DNA of 64,000 nucleotides from Paralvinella palmiformis (GCA_025642065.1 JAODUP010000318.1:246001-310000), one strand, 5' to 3'; positions 11,733 through 23,106 are shown, counted from the stretch's first letter. Notes: generated from the letters alone by a model not told the origin. Made by a program: numbers and translations.

Positions 11733-11872
11733 TGTTGTTGTTCACGGCCACTTTTGTGCACAAGGTAGACTAAATGGGCCTAACGACCTTCAAAGGTAAT
11801 GAGGGGAAGTGAAAGATGAAACACCCTTCTGATTTAGCCCAGCTGGGTTTGAACCCAGGTGCTATAGATCAG
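11733..11872 (-). mobile_element. SINE-A2 copy
   Basis: Minus-strand copy with ggccacttttgtgcac, the agatgaaacacccttc block and a gggtttgaaccc B box. The head beyond the B box is degraded. Confidence 0.75.
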
Positions 11873-12036
11873 TGATCATAAGTTTTATTAATGACATCAT
11901 ATTATTACTATACACCGATGTGATCAGTTTAACGTGTTAATAACACTTAATGTTGTGTTCAGTAGCCAATTACTAACACTATTGAACACCAAGAAGTTTA
12001 CTGACCCTATGATGATGCTGTTGATGATGATGATGA

Positions 12037-12177
12037 TGATAATTGCTGTTTTATGGCCACATTTGTGCACATGGTAGGCTAAATTGGCCAAGCGACCTCC
12101 AAAGGTAATGAAGTGAACTCAAAGATGAAACACCCTTCAGATACGCCCTACCAGTTAGACCACAGAGGCTTCCTACT
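12037..12177 (-). mobile_element. SINE-A copy, internally shortened
   Basis: Carries the 3' part and body on the minus strand, but jumps from the gatacgccc region to the tRNA-like head (accagttagaccacagagg), losing the B-box region. Confidence 0.75.
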
Positions 12178-12214
12178 ACCACATGGATGAGTTCAGCTAT
12201 TGAGTTCAGTTGTT

Positions 12215-12370
12215 TGTAGCCTCAGCACAAATGAGTCGCCATGAGGCATCTTCTCCCGGAGGGAGGGGGGAATAAATCCCACATATCAAAGGCATGAGTC
12301 AGATTCGAACCGATAGCCTGGATATCTGCAGTGCACTGCTCTACCTACTGCAGCTGATAGCACTGCGCCA
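12215..12370 (-). mobile_element. SINE-B copy (second tRNA-headed family)
   Basis: Minus-strand head with gtagagcagtgcactgcag, the B-box-like cggttcgaatctgac and an aataaatccc-type body. It matches the plus-strand copy at 13212-13375 in layout. Confidence 0.6.
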
Positions 12371-12507
12371 TCATCAGAATATAATTTTTTCTCCATGTTA
12401 TTATCACATATTGTTATTAGTTCAGACTTTGTCAGCAAAATACAAATATAATCTTTAATATGAACACAGTTACATTAATTTAACCTATATATGCTATGTT
12501 TCAATCT

Positions 12508-12660
12508 TGCTGTTTTATAGCCACGTTTGTTCACAGGGTGAGCTAAGTGGGTCGAGCAAGATCCAAGGTGAAGAATGGAACACCCTACAGGCATACCCCG
12601 GCTGGAGTTTGAACACAGATGCTACAGACCTGCATCCAGCTACAGTACTAGCTAGGCCAT
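12508..12660 (-). mobile_element. SINE-A2 copy, diverged
   Basis: Minus-strand copy with tatagccacgtttgttcac, ggaacaccctacagg and a ctggagtttgaaca B-box region. Confidence 0.65.
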
Positions 12661-12664
12661 GAAT

Positions 12665-12834
12665 GGATGTTTCATGTTTTGCAGCCACTTTTGTCCACAA
12701 GGTAGGGTAAATGGTCTGGGTGACCTCCAAAAGTAATGAGGCAAAGTGAAAGATGAAACACCCTTCAGACATGGACAGGCAGAGATTTTAACTTGGGGGG
12801 AGATCTGTGACCAGTTAGGCCATGGAAGCACCCC
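12665..12834 (-). mobile_element. SINE-A2 copy, tandem to the previous one
   Basis: Starts within a few bases of the preceding copy and has the same orientation: gcagccacttttgtccac, agatgaaacacccttcag and a head ending in ggtgcttccatgg on the minus strand. Confidence 0.7.
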
Positions 12835-13211
12835 AAATTGACTAAGAATAGATCACCATTTGTTGATATTATTCACTGTCCATACTATATCAAATACATA
12901 TTCTAACACATCTTATCTCTTATCATAGATACTATGTTGTCAATTTTAAGATGGTGTCATCTCTTACCTTGGACACCTGGGTAGAGTGTGTCTTTCTGTG
13001 AATGAGTTACGATATGAAGATTCATTGGTTGCTATATCCACCTGACGAATCCTGAATCTTCTTCAGTCATTCATGTCAAGTCACCTTTTATAATAAATGT
13101 ATCAGGTGTCAAGTGACAGCCCATTCTCAGAATACATCCAGCAGCATTCATCTCACTCATCATGTGATAAGGGGCTCATGTAGACAGAACTGGCGGATAT
13201 GTTAATGTATG

Positions 13212-13376
13212 CCAGTCAGACAGTGCATTGGTTAGAACACTGTGCTGAAAATCTACAGGCTGTGGGTTCGAGTCTGACTACTACCTGTATTTATGGGATG
13301 TTTCTCTGGGGAGTAGCCTCTCTGCCATATATTCCAGGTGGAACTAGTGCAGAAGCTGAATAAATCACTCACATAC
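13212..13376 (+). mobile_element. SINE-B copy, plus orientation
   Basis: tRNA-like head attggttagaacactgtgct, then B box tgggttcgagtctga, a unique body and a tail reading aataaatcactcac. The A- and B-box spacing fits a Pol III promoter. Confidence 0.7.
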
Positions 13377-14399
13377 TTGTTCATTGGTGTTTAAATGCAG
13401 GACTTTGCCAAGCTATCATTAAAACACTACAGTCTCAATATATTAGTCCAATGATGCAGTGAATCATAAATACAATGACTAAATATTTAAGAAATAAAAC
13501 AATCTTAAAAAGTAATTAGTAAACTACTTGACAAGTTCAAGTAATTTCAGAGCCAACTCCAAGTTTAGCCTTCTATGAAAAAAAGAAACAGCCCAAGTTC
13601 AAGTACAATACTTCAGTACTCAAGTACCCTGTTAATGGCTGCATCACGAGAACGTCGTTCAGTGAAATGAGATGATCAGATGAAACATCCAACAGGCAAC
13701 CATGGGATTCGGTTCTACAACTTGGGAGATGAGTGATAAGCTCCCAGGTGCATCACAAAAGTGTCCCTAACAGACAGCTGGATAGGCAAATAGTTAAAGA
13801 AACATACACAGAAACGCACATGCAGGCAAACGTAGATATGCCAATAGACGGATAGACAGGCAGAACAACAGAAAACCAGGTCCAGTTGGGAGAGTTCCCC
13901 ATATCATCTTAGACCCTGTAATACAGTAATCGGTGGACAAGGGTTAACGCCATTAATACACAGAGGACTTGTACCAAATAAAACTGACAGCCATTAATTA
14001 ACATAGTATTATATTATATCAACACAATAACACAGACTGGTCATACAGACCATTCTCATGATAGTCAGTCTGCCTAAACCCAATATTTAACTAGTATCCA
14101 AATATTATATTTATAATTGTTGGAAGTGAAAAATTCAGATCTCACGCAGATCTCGAAAGACGTGATGTCAATATAAACATGGCGATATTCGGGAGAATAG
14201 AAATACAGTTGTGTATTGATGCATTTGGAATTGAAGTTTTGGGGTTGGGTTTTTGGTAATGAAAACACATAGGTATGCCCATGTCACATGTGTTTACAAC
14301 TCCTCAGCCACCCACCGTAATCAAGCAGTAAATATATACTATCCCCGCCCCAATCTTATCACATGGAGTGAATTTAATGACTACTTTAATGGACCGTAT
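13377..14399. other. No gene recognised
   Basis: AT-rich sequence with a possible SINE-B fragment near 13650-13770. No exon with splice sites is visible. Confidence 0.4.
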
Positions 14400-14760
14400 G
14401 ATATAGCAGCCGCACCGGCCTGATGACGTGACACGCGTTGGCCACAGAACCGGAAGTCACCTTCGACCGGTCAATCTCCGGTTAAGGTCGTTAACCCTGC
14501 AGCGATAATTAGCCCAAATTAGGTCAGACGTCAACGGCGAAACGGGGCCGGGTCATTCGACGATAACATACCGACGAACAGGCGGTCGACAAGCGGCAAA
14601 TGACGTCACTCGAAATACATCCGTTACAAATATTTACTATAAAAATTACAACCGAAGAAACTTACCGTAAAAACCGGAACTAGGTCACGCCTTGTAACAC
14701 GTGACCCACTTAACGCCAAACAAAGTCAACTTATCGTCTGCCATAGATTATGGGAACTTA
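14400..14760. promoter_or_regulatory. CpG-rich promoter-like patch
   Basis: A CG-rich block with a perfect CRE tgacgtca near 14603, CRE-like gatgacgtgac near 14420, ETS-type accggaagtcacc near 14449 and E-box cacgtg near 14699. Orientation and target are unknown. Confidence 0.4.
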
Positions 14761-15329
14761 TATCGCAGGAATATACACACACATATAAATACCTACCTTA
14801 TTATTTATCGACATACATCAGTCTGTGTGCGCGTGCGTACCTATCTGTCAACATCTGGACACGTGCGCTGTTAAAAGGCTAAAACTTGGCTAACACATCC
14901 GAGCTAGCTCTCTCTCTCTCTCTCTCTTCTGCCTATCTGTCTAACTCACCCACAAACATCAGCTGTTAATCTAGGCCAGCGAAATAGGTGAATAAGTAGG
15001 CACATACGCACACATACACAAACACACACACACGTATACCGACACACTCGCACGAACAATGTAAATAGCCAAACTAGCTTACTCACCAACAGACAGACCG
15101 ACAGACTGACCGAACATTTAGCGTATATAACTGCATCGTTTGTGTGTGTGCGTGCGAGCGCGCGTGCGTGTGTGTCAGGGCCTAGGCTGGCCTCGTCAAG
15201 CTACAGAGTGGCACAAAAAATACCCCACATTCGTACATCACGGCTATTGATTTTTAGTTTTAGCCGAGACTTACCCTAGCTGGGGCTACATCTCAACCTC
15301 CAGCAAATATATATATATAATATATATAA

Positions 15330-15620
15330 ATCAAGTGAACGCCATCTTGATGACGTAGGCATTACGCGCAAACCATCCGTCCGTCAATCTGTTCGCCGTC
15401 TTTAATGGCCGGCCATTTTCGACGTTTCTCGATCGTCTGCGCTTCGTTTGTAGTATAGCGGGAAGCAGACGATATAGCGGCCATGTTGGCTGTCCGCATG
15501 GCGGCGACGGAGGAGGAGGCAATTGGGGGTCAATTTCGAAGCAGACGATATTCAACAAACTTAATATTTATTAGACATGGTAATAATCGCCGCCATTGTT
15601 GGTCCCATTTCGTTACGGCG
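15330..15620 (-). promoter_or_regulatory. CpG-rich patch with clustered YY1-like motifs
   Basis: Several YY1-type cores are present: cgccatcttg near 15341, ggccatttt near 15411, ggccatgttgg near 15480 and gccgccattgttgg near 15590. On the minus strand these read aagatggcg/aaaatggcc/caatggcgg, the orientation usual just downstream of animal start sites. That suggests minus-strand transcription, perhaps towards the exon at 8629-8829. This is motif reading only. Confidence 0.4.
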
Positions 15621-15829
15621 TTATCTAATTACTTACTGGGCCATATTTATAAATAGTCGACTCCCAAAGCACACACACACACACACACTCGGTGACCTCG
15701 TATTCAGAGCGGTGCTTACCATGCAGGCGACCGGAACTTACCACCCATTTATCACGCCGTACATTTCAATAATAAATACCCAAGAGCGGTCGCTTTCTTC
15801 TCAAAATTCGCCGCCACGACCGTAAGTTT

Positions 15830-16590
15830 TCTAAGAACTTACCGAACTTTGTTGGCCTCACCTTCGACGCTAATCTATTGGCTTACACCATACGCCATTG
15901 AACAATGCTAATACGATAAACTTCGAATGTAAAATAAACATCGAACACGCTCAATCCACACCCACTCACTCACACGTAGCTGGTCATTAATTCAGACCTA
16001 CAACAATTAACGTGAACGGTCTTAATTATGCCCACCCCACGATCAAGTCCCAACCCGCCCCCGAGTTACCATAAAATTGAGCCATGCACGAAAACTTACC
16101 CAGCCAGAAAACTGCAATCTTTACAAAGACCCTTGTTATTCAACTGCTGTCTGATAAATGGCGCGGTTAATTGGTAAAGGGTTAATTCCTGTTTTAGACC
16201 ATTTAATATTGATCGTATATAAGCCTATTATTACGGCCAGCTCGCTAACAAGTATTGACCAAAAAACCCACCTGGTCCGAGTCATGAAACATCCGAGTCA
16301 TGAAACATCCGACTTGAAACATCAGTCTTAGATGGTTAGCTCTGATAAGGCGCCCAGACCGCGCTAAGTTTAGAGGTGACGTCACTCGTTGATTGGAGGC
16401 GTGCTTGTGGGCGCATTTATTGAGTTTCTTGCTATCGCATAAATGCTTAACAGAAATAATAAAATTCGAGTTACTCCTTGTGTGTGTGTGTGTGTGTTGA
16501 TTTTAAACCTGTTGGTGTGCTTGTTTTAGCCATTATGTTAATGAAGTGGTTGTTGTTATGAACTGGTTACATATTAAATTATATCAAGAT
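15830..16590. other. No gene recognised
   Basis: Mixed sequence, including a direct repeat of gagtcatgaaacatccga near 16276-16311 and a GT tract at 16479-16498. No coding signal was found. Confidence 0.4.
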
Positions 16591-16595
16591 CCAAG

Positions 16596-16596
<1 letters not shown>

Positions 16597-16630
<34 letters not shown>
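16597..16630. repeat. (TA)n microsatellite
   Basis: Uninterrupted TA dinucleotides. Confidence 0.95.
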
Positions 16631-16631
<1 letters not shown>

Positions 16632-16999
16632 CTAGCACTTTCATTAGTATTAACATGCTCCTTTAGTTTCTTTCACTATCTACACAATCTTCAGGTATTT
16701 CAATTAATGTTGCTACATAGTTTACCTTGATCCTCACATAATTCCATGATTTTGCCACTATTTACCTCAGTCCCGGCGTAATATTTATACTATAAGTTTA
16801 TTTTTTATTAAACGTCATGACTGGTTTTTATCAATATTTCCCACTAACCGGACATGTCTTTACAGTACCTGTTAGTATATACTTCTAACCTGACATCAGT
16901 TAATTGGTTTTGTCAGGATTTTGCTGCGCCGCCGGCAACTGGGAAAAATGACACAAACAGTTTTTACATTTCAGATCTAACTAGCTTAAACGTCGACGA

Positions 17000-17570
17000 G
17001 TTAATATCCCGTAACATATAACATCGCCAGTCTCCGAGATCGGCCGCACAGTCCACAAGATGACGATTTATCCTCATCCGTTCAAAGCCCCACAAGACGA
17101 ATACAGCTGCCTGAGCGCGGTCGTCCAATACCGGGCCACTGCGACGGATATTTGCGGGTCGCGTAGTCCGGTTTCGCTGTAGCGTCTCGCCGAACGGGCA
17201 CGAACATACTTAAGGACAAATGGCTAACGAACGAACTTTTGGCAGCGAATTTTCGCCGTAAATTGATAATTACTTAGCGTTCATTGCATTTTCGACAATG
17301 ACATATCTCGTTACTCGGCTTAGATCAGATCAATAGCTGGATAAGTGCCGGCCATGTTGCCGTCGATGGGCGCGTCACTCGGCTAAAGGGTTAATGTTAT
17401 GGCTCTCGCGGCGTGAGTCGAATAGACGCTGACGATGGCGGGGTGGCTCACCGCCAGTCGATAGGAGCGGATCTCGTGGCGGTGGGGGGGGGTGTTTAGG
17501 TGAGTGCGGGAAGCGGATCCGGGCTGGACGGGTAAGTGGGTTATTCATCAAGGAAGTGATGGATGCTCTA
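17000..17570. promoter_or_regulatory. CpG-rich promoter-like patch
   Basis: Dense CG dinucleotides over about 550 bp, with ggccatgttgccg near 17352 and cgcgtcactcgg near 17369. No recognisable exon. It could be the upstream end of the same regulatory domain as 14.4-15.6 kb. Confidence 0.35.
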
Positions 17571-17660
17571 AATGACGTTAATGACAATCAGATGCGATTG
17601 TGTGTTATCGGGCTACAATGAAAAGGGGAAGTGTTTGTATGACTATTAATAACACTCGCT

Positions 17661-17661
17661 C

Positions 17662-17717
<56 letters not shown>
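17661..17717. repeat. (TA)n-(TG)n microsatellite
   Basis: TA tract passing directly into a TG tract. Confidence 0.95.
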
Positions 17718-17719
<2 letters not shown>

Positions 17720-18029
17720 GAATTTACCAGAAACAACTGCAGTATTTCAATAATCCTTTACAAGATCTATTTGAGAAAACTGTCCAACCAAGAAATTTAA
17801 GAGCGACATCTGCTGATTTTGGGAAGTACTGCACAAAACTGGAAAAAAATAAACACATCTATGGATGGAGTGGGGGGGGGGGGTTCAGAACGGCCCGAGA
17901 AACAATGGACTAAATTGAACAACGGGGAAATATACATGTACACATGTTTATCAAATGAAGATAAACAGCAGTTAAGTAATTCTGTAAACAATAGAAATAC
18001 AACCAATATGGTTTCTTAGTAAGTCAGCT

Positions 18030-18175
18030 GGGGGCGCCTCCGTGGTGTAGCGGTAGCGTGTTGGACCACAGATCACTACCACCCGTGTTCGAATCTCGGC
18101 GTGGCCATATCTGAAGGTTGTTTCATCTTTGACTTCACGTCATTATATTTGGAGGTCATAAAACACCAAACATCA
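18030..18175 (+). mobile_element. SINE-A1 copy, 3' part deleted
   Basis: Head and B box (gtgttcgaatctcggcg) are intact, as is the body to gtcattatatttggagg. It then jumps to cataaaacaccaaacatcag, so the tttagcctaccgtgtgcac block is missing. Confidence 0.85.
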
Positions 18176-18286
18176 GTGAGCGTGTTGTTGATAATGTACA
18201 AATGTTACGTCTGTATGATATTTAAATACCCCATTAAGATAATATTTAATTAGTACTACATTTTATCAGTACGAGATTTATTTAGG

Positions 18287-18290
<4 letters not shown>

Positions 18291-18324
<34 letters not shown>
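18291..18324. repeat. (TA)n microsatellite
   Basis: Uninterrupted TA dinucleotides. Confidence 0.95.
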
Positions 18325-18325
<1 letters not shown>

Positions 18326-18582
18326 CGTTCGGCGCCATCTTTAATTCCACAACAAATCAATATCCTATAAACCAGGAAGAGACATAACGTGGTATTATCC
18401 ATACATAATTATTATCATATCGATTTATCAATATTATTTATATTATTGGATGAAAATTGATTAAAAACAACTCAAGTGTGTCTTGAGCTACGTTGTGGGT
18501 CACGTGACTAATACGTACACAGTCGACAGACGTATAATGACATATTGTGTATAAAAACCCTTTAATTTAGACTCTCTTTGAA

Positions 18583-18655
18583 GGGGGTTTACGGGGGTAG
18601 GGGGTTTACCGGGGGGGTGGAGAGGGGGGGTTGCCGTGGGTAGAGGGTTAAGCGG
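18583..18655 (+). other. G-run cluster with G-quadruplex potential
   Basis: At least six runs of three to seven G are separated by loops of 1-7 nt (ggggg-tttac-ggggg-ta-ggggg-tttacc-ggggggg and onward). This satisfies the usual G3+N1-7 pattern several times over. Confidence 0.8.
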
Positions 18656-18743
18656 GTTGTGATTGTTTTCATTCCTAGATTATTGTATTTTTATCCGTGT
18701 TTCTTTTCCCCCTTCGATTGCGTCCGTAAATGCGTGGGGGGGA

Positions 18744-18870
18744 ACACACACACACACACACACACATACGGAGAGACACAAACACGCACGCACACACACA
18801 GAGAGAGAGAGAGAGACACACACGAACACACACACACACAGACACACACACACACACACTAGAGAGAGAC
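18744..18870. repeat. Mixed (CA)n/(GA)n microsatellite
   Basis: Alternating CA and GA blocks with gcac interruptions. Overlapping open frames on both strands are artefacts. Confidence 0.95.
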
Positions 18871-18956
18871 TAAATTCGGTAGATTGATTAATAGGTAGAT
18901 AAGTGGCTTGTCATTATTGTGTATAGAGTTGTTGATGATGTTGATGAAGATGATGA

Positions 18957-18992
<36 letters not shown>

Positions 18993-19137
18993 TTTTGTCT
19001 ATCATATCCGACATGTTTAATGGTTTATTTATATTATGACTAACCATTTCCGGTTGAGATGCTATCATTGTTACAACCAAATGTTTACAGTAGGACAGGT
19101 GGTCTTTATAGTACATTCCACTGTACGATTGGGGGGC

Positions 19138-19184
<47 letters not shown>
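18957..19184. repeat. (AT)n and (AC)n microsatellites around a unique spacer
   Basis: (AT)n at 18959-18991 follows a (gat)n stretch; (AC)n at 19141-19184 is 44 bp long. Confidence 0.9.
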
Positions 19185-19187
<3 letters not shown>

Positions 19188-19300
19188 CAACAGTCTGACC
19201 TGTTACCTAAGACCATCTTCTCTAGTACGTTGCGGCCGCGTACTTATTTGCACACGACACGTCTCAATTTTTATCTAAGATGTGGTGAAAGTTACTGTGT

Positions 19301-19301
19301 G

Positions 19302-19370
<69 letters not shown>

Positions 19371-19374
19371 ATGT
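19301..19374. repeat. (AT)n-(GT)n compound microsatellite
   Basis: Two AT blocks separated by gt, then a GT block that runs into family D. Confidence 0.95.
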
Positions 19375-19512
19375 GTTTTAGCTGTGTATAATAAGGCACA
19401 GGCACAGATAATCTCGAACCGTGAATTCAAACTCTGGACGTTTCTTCAGGGGATTGAATCCAGAGTGGCGACTTTTCTTGCTGAGACATGTGTAATGTCT
19501 CATCAGTCCCTC
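19375..19512 (-). repeat. Dispersed repeat family D, best-preserved copy
   Basis: On the minus strand it contains tctcagcaagaaaagtcgcc, tccagagtttgaattcac, ctgtgcctgtgccttattat and agctaaaacac. The order matches 1303-1425. Dinucleotide microsatellites touch both ends. Confidence 0.8.
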
Positions 19513-20149
19513 TGTGTGTGTGTGTGTGTACGAGACAGGAGTACAATCTTGAGCACTGAGTGTACTGGCCGGAGAAGGTGGATGGTGTACGCTTCCAGTA
19601 CCATCCGCGTTCGATACCGGAATCCGTGTACTGTTGGTACGTCGTACAGACCTGTACTTATCGCGTGTCCTATTTACTGATATAACCTTGACCTAACTGC
19701 CGTTATCTCATCTCGGTCTTATTGAGGTCTACAAAAAGATAATTAAATCGTTCTTTAAAGAATGATGAGCAATGTCTGTTACGTGATAACTGAGATGTGT
19801 TGCTATCTCTCTCTCTCGGTGCAGAAGGTGTGCGTGTGTGCGTGCGCGCGCGTGGCCTTTACGCACAGGTGACCAATATAATTAATTAACAAATGCAGTT
19901 AATGGAACGCCACATCATAAGTCTCTCCCACTTTCTAAATATAACTAACTTACACATACGCGCGCGCGCGCGCCCACACACACACACAAAAACAAATAAC
20001 AGTTTTACGACACCCCGTAGACGTGCCTCGCCATAAGTCAATGCACGTAAGTAAATATTACAGTGTTAACTTGTTGGTGTGTTATGTTATATATATGTAT
20101 CTCCTATCTCTCTTTGTCTGTATCTCTCTCTGTGTATTTTTGTGCGAGA

Positions 20150-20202
20150 GAGTATATATATATATGTGTGTGTGTGTATGTGTGTGTGTGTGTGTGTGTG
20201 TG
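20150..20202. repeat. (TA)n-(TG)n microsatellite
   Basis: Short AT block followed by interrupted TG. Confidence 0.9.
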
Positions 20203-20324
20203 ATTTGATATTTCTTACAACTTAATTATTGTCCAGAAGATTGTTTTTGATATAAATATTGTAATAAAGACATTGTTCTTTTCAATTCCTACTTGTTAGT
20301 TGTAATTCTATTGTATTAGGAGTT

Positions 20325-20460
20325 AATTAGTGAGTGAGTCAGTCAGTGAGTTCTTTGTTTAGTTTCAACAACTTCAGTATCATTCACTGAGAAAAATATC
20401 ACAGAGAAAGTCGATTCGAACTCGCGAACTTGCAGGATTGATTTTATATAGTGCATGTTT
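20325..20460 (-). mobile_element. SINE-like relic with (gagt)n run
   Basis: A gtgagtgagtcagtcagtgag run is followed by ttgtttag and, on the minus strand, a B-box-like gttcgaatcga. It resembles the run-plus-head layout near 10793 and 56465. Confidence 0.4.
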
Positions 20461-20674
20461 TTTGGCGTAATTAACTTTTTTTAATCGGGAAGCTTGTTTA
20501 TATTTGTACGGTTATATAAATTTATTTAGAAATATTAATTAGTGACATTCATACAAGAAATATGTTTGTTATGTGACGTCATATTCGTCCCTTTCAAATG
20601 GTTTAAAAGTGTATTCGTATCGTGTGTGTAGTATGCCGTCTCCGGATCAACCCATCTTGACTGAACACTGCATA

Positions 20675-20960
20675 ATCTTTTTCCGAACGTTTTGAAAACG
20701 TTTCCAGCAAAGAAATTTTAAAATGTCTTTGAAGAACATTTTTAAACGTTTTGTTGAAAACGTTTGTTTAAAATAAATATTTCGAAAACTATGTTCCGTG
20801 TTAATGAACTAAGACCACGAATACCTGAATATCATGTCAGTAATGTTTTGAAAGGTTTTTATGAAAATATTTGAATTGAATTCCAATAAAATAGTTTGAA
20901 GATATTGTGCTGTTTTGTTGTGTTTTGCCAAAATTTCAAACCCTTTCTCAAAACGTCTTG
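20675..20960. repeat. Element rich in aacgttt/aaacgtt palindromic motifs
   Basis: aacgttttgaaaacgttt near 20686, aaacgttttgttgaaaacgt near 20750 and related motifs recur in both orientations across about 280 bp. It may be a MITE-like or foldback element. No coding potential. Confidence 0.45.
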
Positions 20961-21920
20961 GGTAGTTGTGCTGAAAGCTGATATATTTATATAACTATTT
21001 GGTGTTATTGATATATTTTGTGGAGCCTTTTATTTAAGTAAAGTGTGTGCGTGTGTGTGTGTGTTGTTGTTGTTGTTGATTGAGATGTTATTGTTGTTAT
21101 TATTGTCATTTTCAATGGTGGTGGTGTTTACGTTTTTATATTACACGACTCTTCTGTAACAAAATATGTTCTGTTCTAACCCTATTATGCTGTGGATGAA
21201 TACCTTTAATAGGTTGTTGTTGCTGTTGTTGTGAGGTGTGTGTGTGTGTGTGTGTGACACATTTCAAGTTTAACAGTGTCCTATAGATTGCGACAGTAGC
21301 CTACAACACAAGATTAACACCGCCAGAGATGAAGTCAGATAAACAAGAGGTGTCTTCTAAGAAGTTTGTGGACTGTTAAAATTACCAACTGTTTGATTGT
21401 CGGTTAATGAAAGTTTAATGCGTCTCGACGAGCGAGCATTCATTATCGTGTACTTAGAGCCTGGTGACCAAGCTTGTCCATGGACGTTTAGTAAATCTCC
21501 ACTAGATGTCACCACTGACTTGTGTGAGATGAGGCGAGGCGAGTTCCTACATATTGTTTGTCCGTTTCCTCGGTAGGTGTCAGCACTATCGTCAGCCCAA
21601 CACCATTCAAATAATAATTTATCAAACGGAGATCTGTTTTACAATCTAAGAAATGTCAACACCATTAATATTAATTCTGAACCACTAGATCAGTGAATAA
21701 GTAACTGATCCAGTCATACAGTGTTTAATCATGATTATCATGATTAAAGCTTTTGTCGGGGTTGTTTTGTCCATATGGCCGGCTAGAAAGCCTAAGGACC
21801 CCGCAGGGACTAGGAACCCATCAATTTATCTATTTGTTTGTTTGTTGAGGCAATGCTACTAGGGCCTTAGGACTCCAATGGTTAAAGGTATATGTACTCA
21901 GCGCCGCAGTGACAGATGTA
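20961..21920. other. No gene recognised; (tgt)n and GT repeats
   Basis: Contains GT/TTG repeats near 21045-21080 and 21230-21256, and the CTCF-like ctagatgtcaccac at 21502-21515. No exon found. Confidence 0.4.
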
Positions 21921-22017
21921 AATATTACAGTAAGATTGTGAAACCAGCGATTTCGGTAAATTGTTAAATCATATTTGAAAGAGTGTTTTCGCGAAATTGC
22001 TGGTTTCACATTACTGT

Positions 22018-22022
<5 letters not shown>
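21921..22022. repeat. Imperfect palindrome (hairpin or MITE-like)
   Basis: Left arm ends gtgaaaccagcgatttcg; right arm is cgaaattgctggtttcac. The reverse complements differ at one position, and similarity extends outwards through attacagtaa/ttactgtaa. The inter-arm spacer is about 36 bp. Confidence 0.85.

Positions 22023-22076
<54 letters not shown>
22021..22076. repeat. (AT)n microsatellite, about 54 bp
   Basis: Long uninterrupted AT tract at the edge of the palindrome. Confidence 0.95.
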
Positions 22077-22077
<1 letters not shown>

Positions 22078-22114
22078 TATATTATAATAGATTATGAAAT
22101 ATAATAGATTATAA

Positions 22115-22194
22115 GACCATATATCAGATGAGGGTACCAAATATTAGATGAGGAGACCATATATCAGATGAGGAGACCATATATCAGATGAAGA
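22115..22194. repeat. Four 20-bp tandem units
   Basis: Units of gaccatatatcagatgagga; the second unit is the most diverged (taccaaatattagatgagga). Confidence 0.9.
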
Positions 22195-22429
22195 CACGGT
22201 TTAAGAAATTTATTACCGATTTCACACATCATATTATCTATCGATATCAATGTTTACTTAGATTACAATCTGTTAGGTGCTTGTTTATGTTTGTATATAC
22301 AAGTAAAGATTCATGACATTTCGTTCATCTAAATTATCTTGTCTTGTCTTGTGTCACCTAGTGTTGATTTCTGTTATTCTGATGATGGCAGTTGTTTAAA
22401 AAGTTGTCACCTCAGTTTACTAAAAATGT

Positions 22430-22790
22430 CATGTTCGGGGGAGAAACACCTTGCCAGTTGCCTGGTTGGATGAAAAACTCCCTCAACTATAATGTCACGG
22501 ACGGGATTTGAACCCCCGGCCTGGGGCGCCTCCGTGGTCCAGCGGTAGCGTGTTGGACCACAGATCACTACCACCCGTGTTCGAATCTCGGCGTGGCCAT
22601 ATCTAAAAGTTGTTTCGTCTTTGTCTTCGCTTCATTACATTTGGGGGTCGGTCGGCCCATTTAGCCTACTTTGTGCACAAAAGTGGCCGTAAAACATCAA
22701 TCATCATCATCATCATCGAACCTCCAGCCTCCCGCACAGCATGAAACATGGGTACGGAAGTCACATGATCTTACCCACTAGTACATAGAG
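22430..22790 (-). repeat. Repeat family C split by a SINE
   Basis: The left part (tgttcgggggagaaacacct, ccagttgcctggttggatga) and the right part (cctcccgcacagcatgaaac) form one copy of the family also present at 23530-23695 and 54425-54562. The SINE at 22523-22717 interrupts it. The gggatttgaacccccgg segment looks like a B-box region on the minus strand, so C may itself be a tRNA-derived SINE. Confidence 0.8.
22523..22717 (+). mobile_element. Full-length SINE-A1 with target-site duplication
   Basis: A 195-bp copy with the tRNA-like head (ggggcgcctccgtggtccag), B box gtgttcgaatctcgg, body and a (atc)n tail. The flanks are 13-bp duplications, gaacccccggcct at 22510-22522 and gaacctccagcct at 22718-22730, differing at two positions. 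This defines both ends of the family. Confidence 0.92.
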
Positions 22791-23106
22791 GGGGAGGGGG
22801 TCTGATATGTCCTCTTTGTTGTTGTTGGTATGTGTAAGGGTCATTCTGGGGAAGTGGGGTTATGATGTTTGGTAGTAATGTTGATTTTCTTATGATCAAT
22901 GCTGCTAGGTGATGGTCTGGAATCTAAACGTTCAATATACAGTAGGTCATAAGTTCAGGTGCCCGGTATTTCCGCCATACTTCTGCACCGAATTAAGTGG
23001 AAGTATGGAACGCCATGTGTGGTGTTATTCGTTTGGCCAACGCCTTTTGGGTTGACACAAAACACACACACGCAGAAAATTTACAAAACGCGAACATCGA
23101 AAAATA

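Noticed and set aside
22523..22590. Possible tRNA gene (tRNA-like head with B box)
   Set aside because: The same head occurs in about ten dispersed copies fused to a SINE body; the cloverleaf is not maintained.
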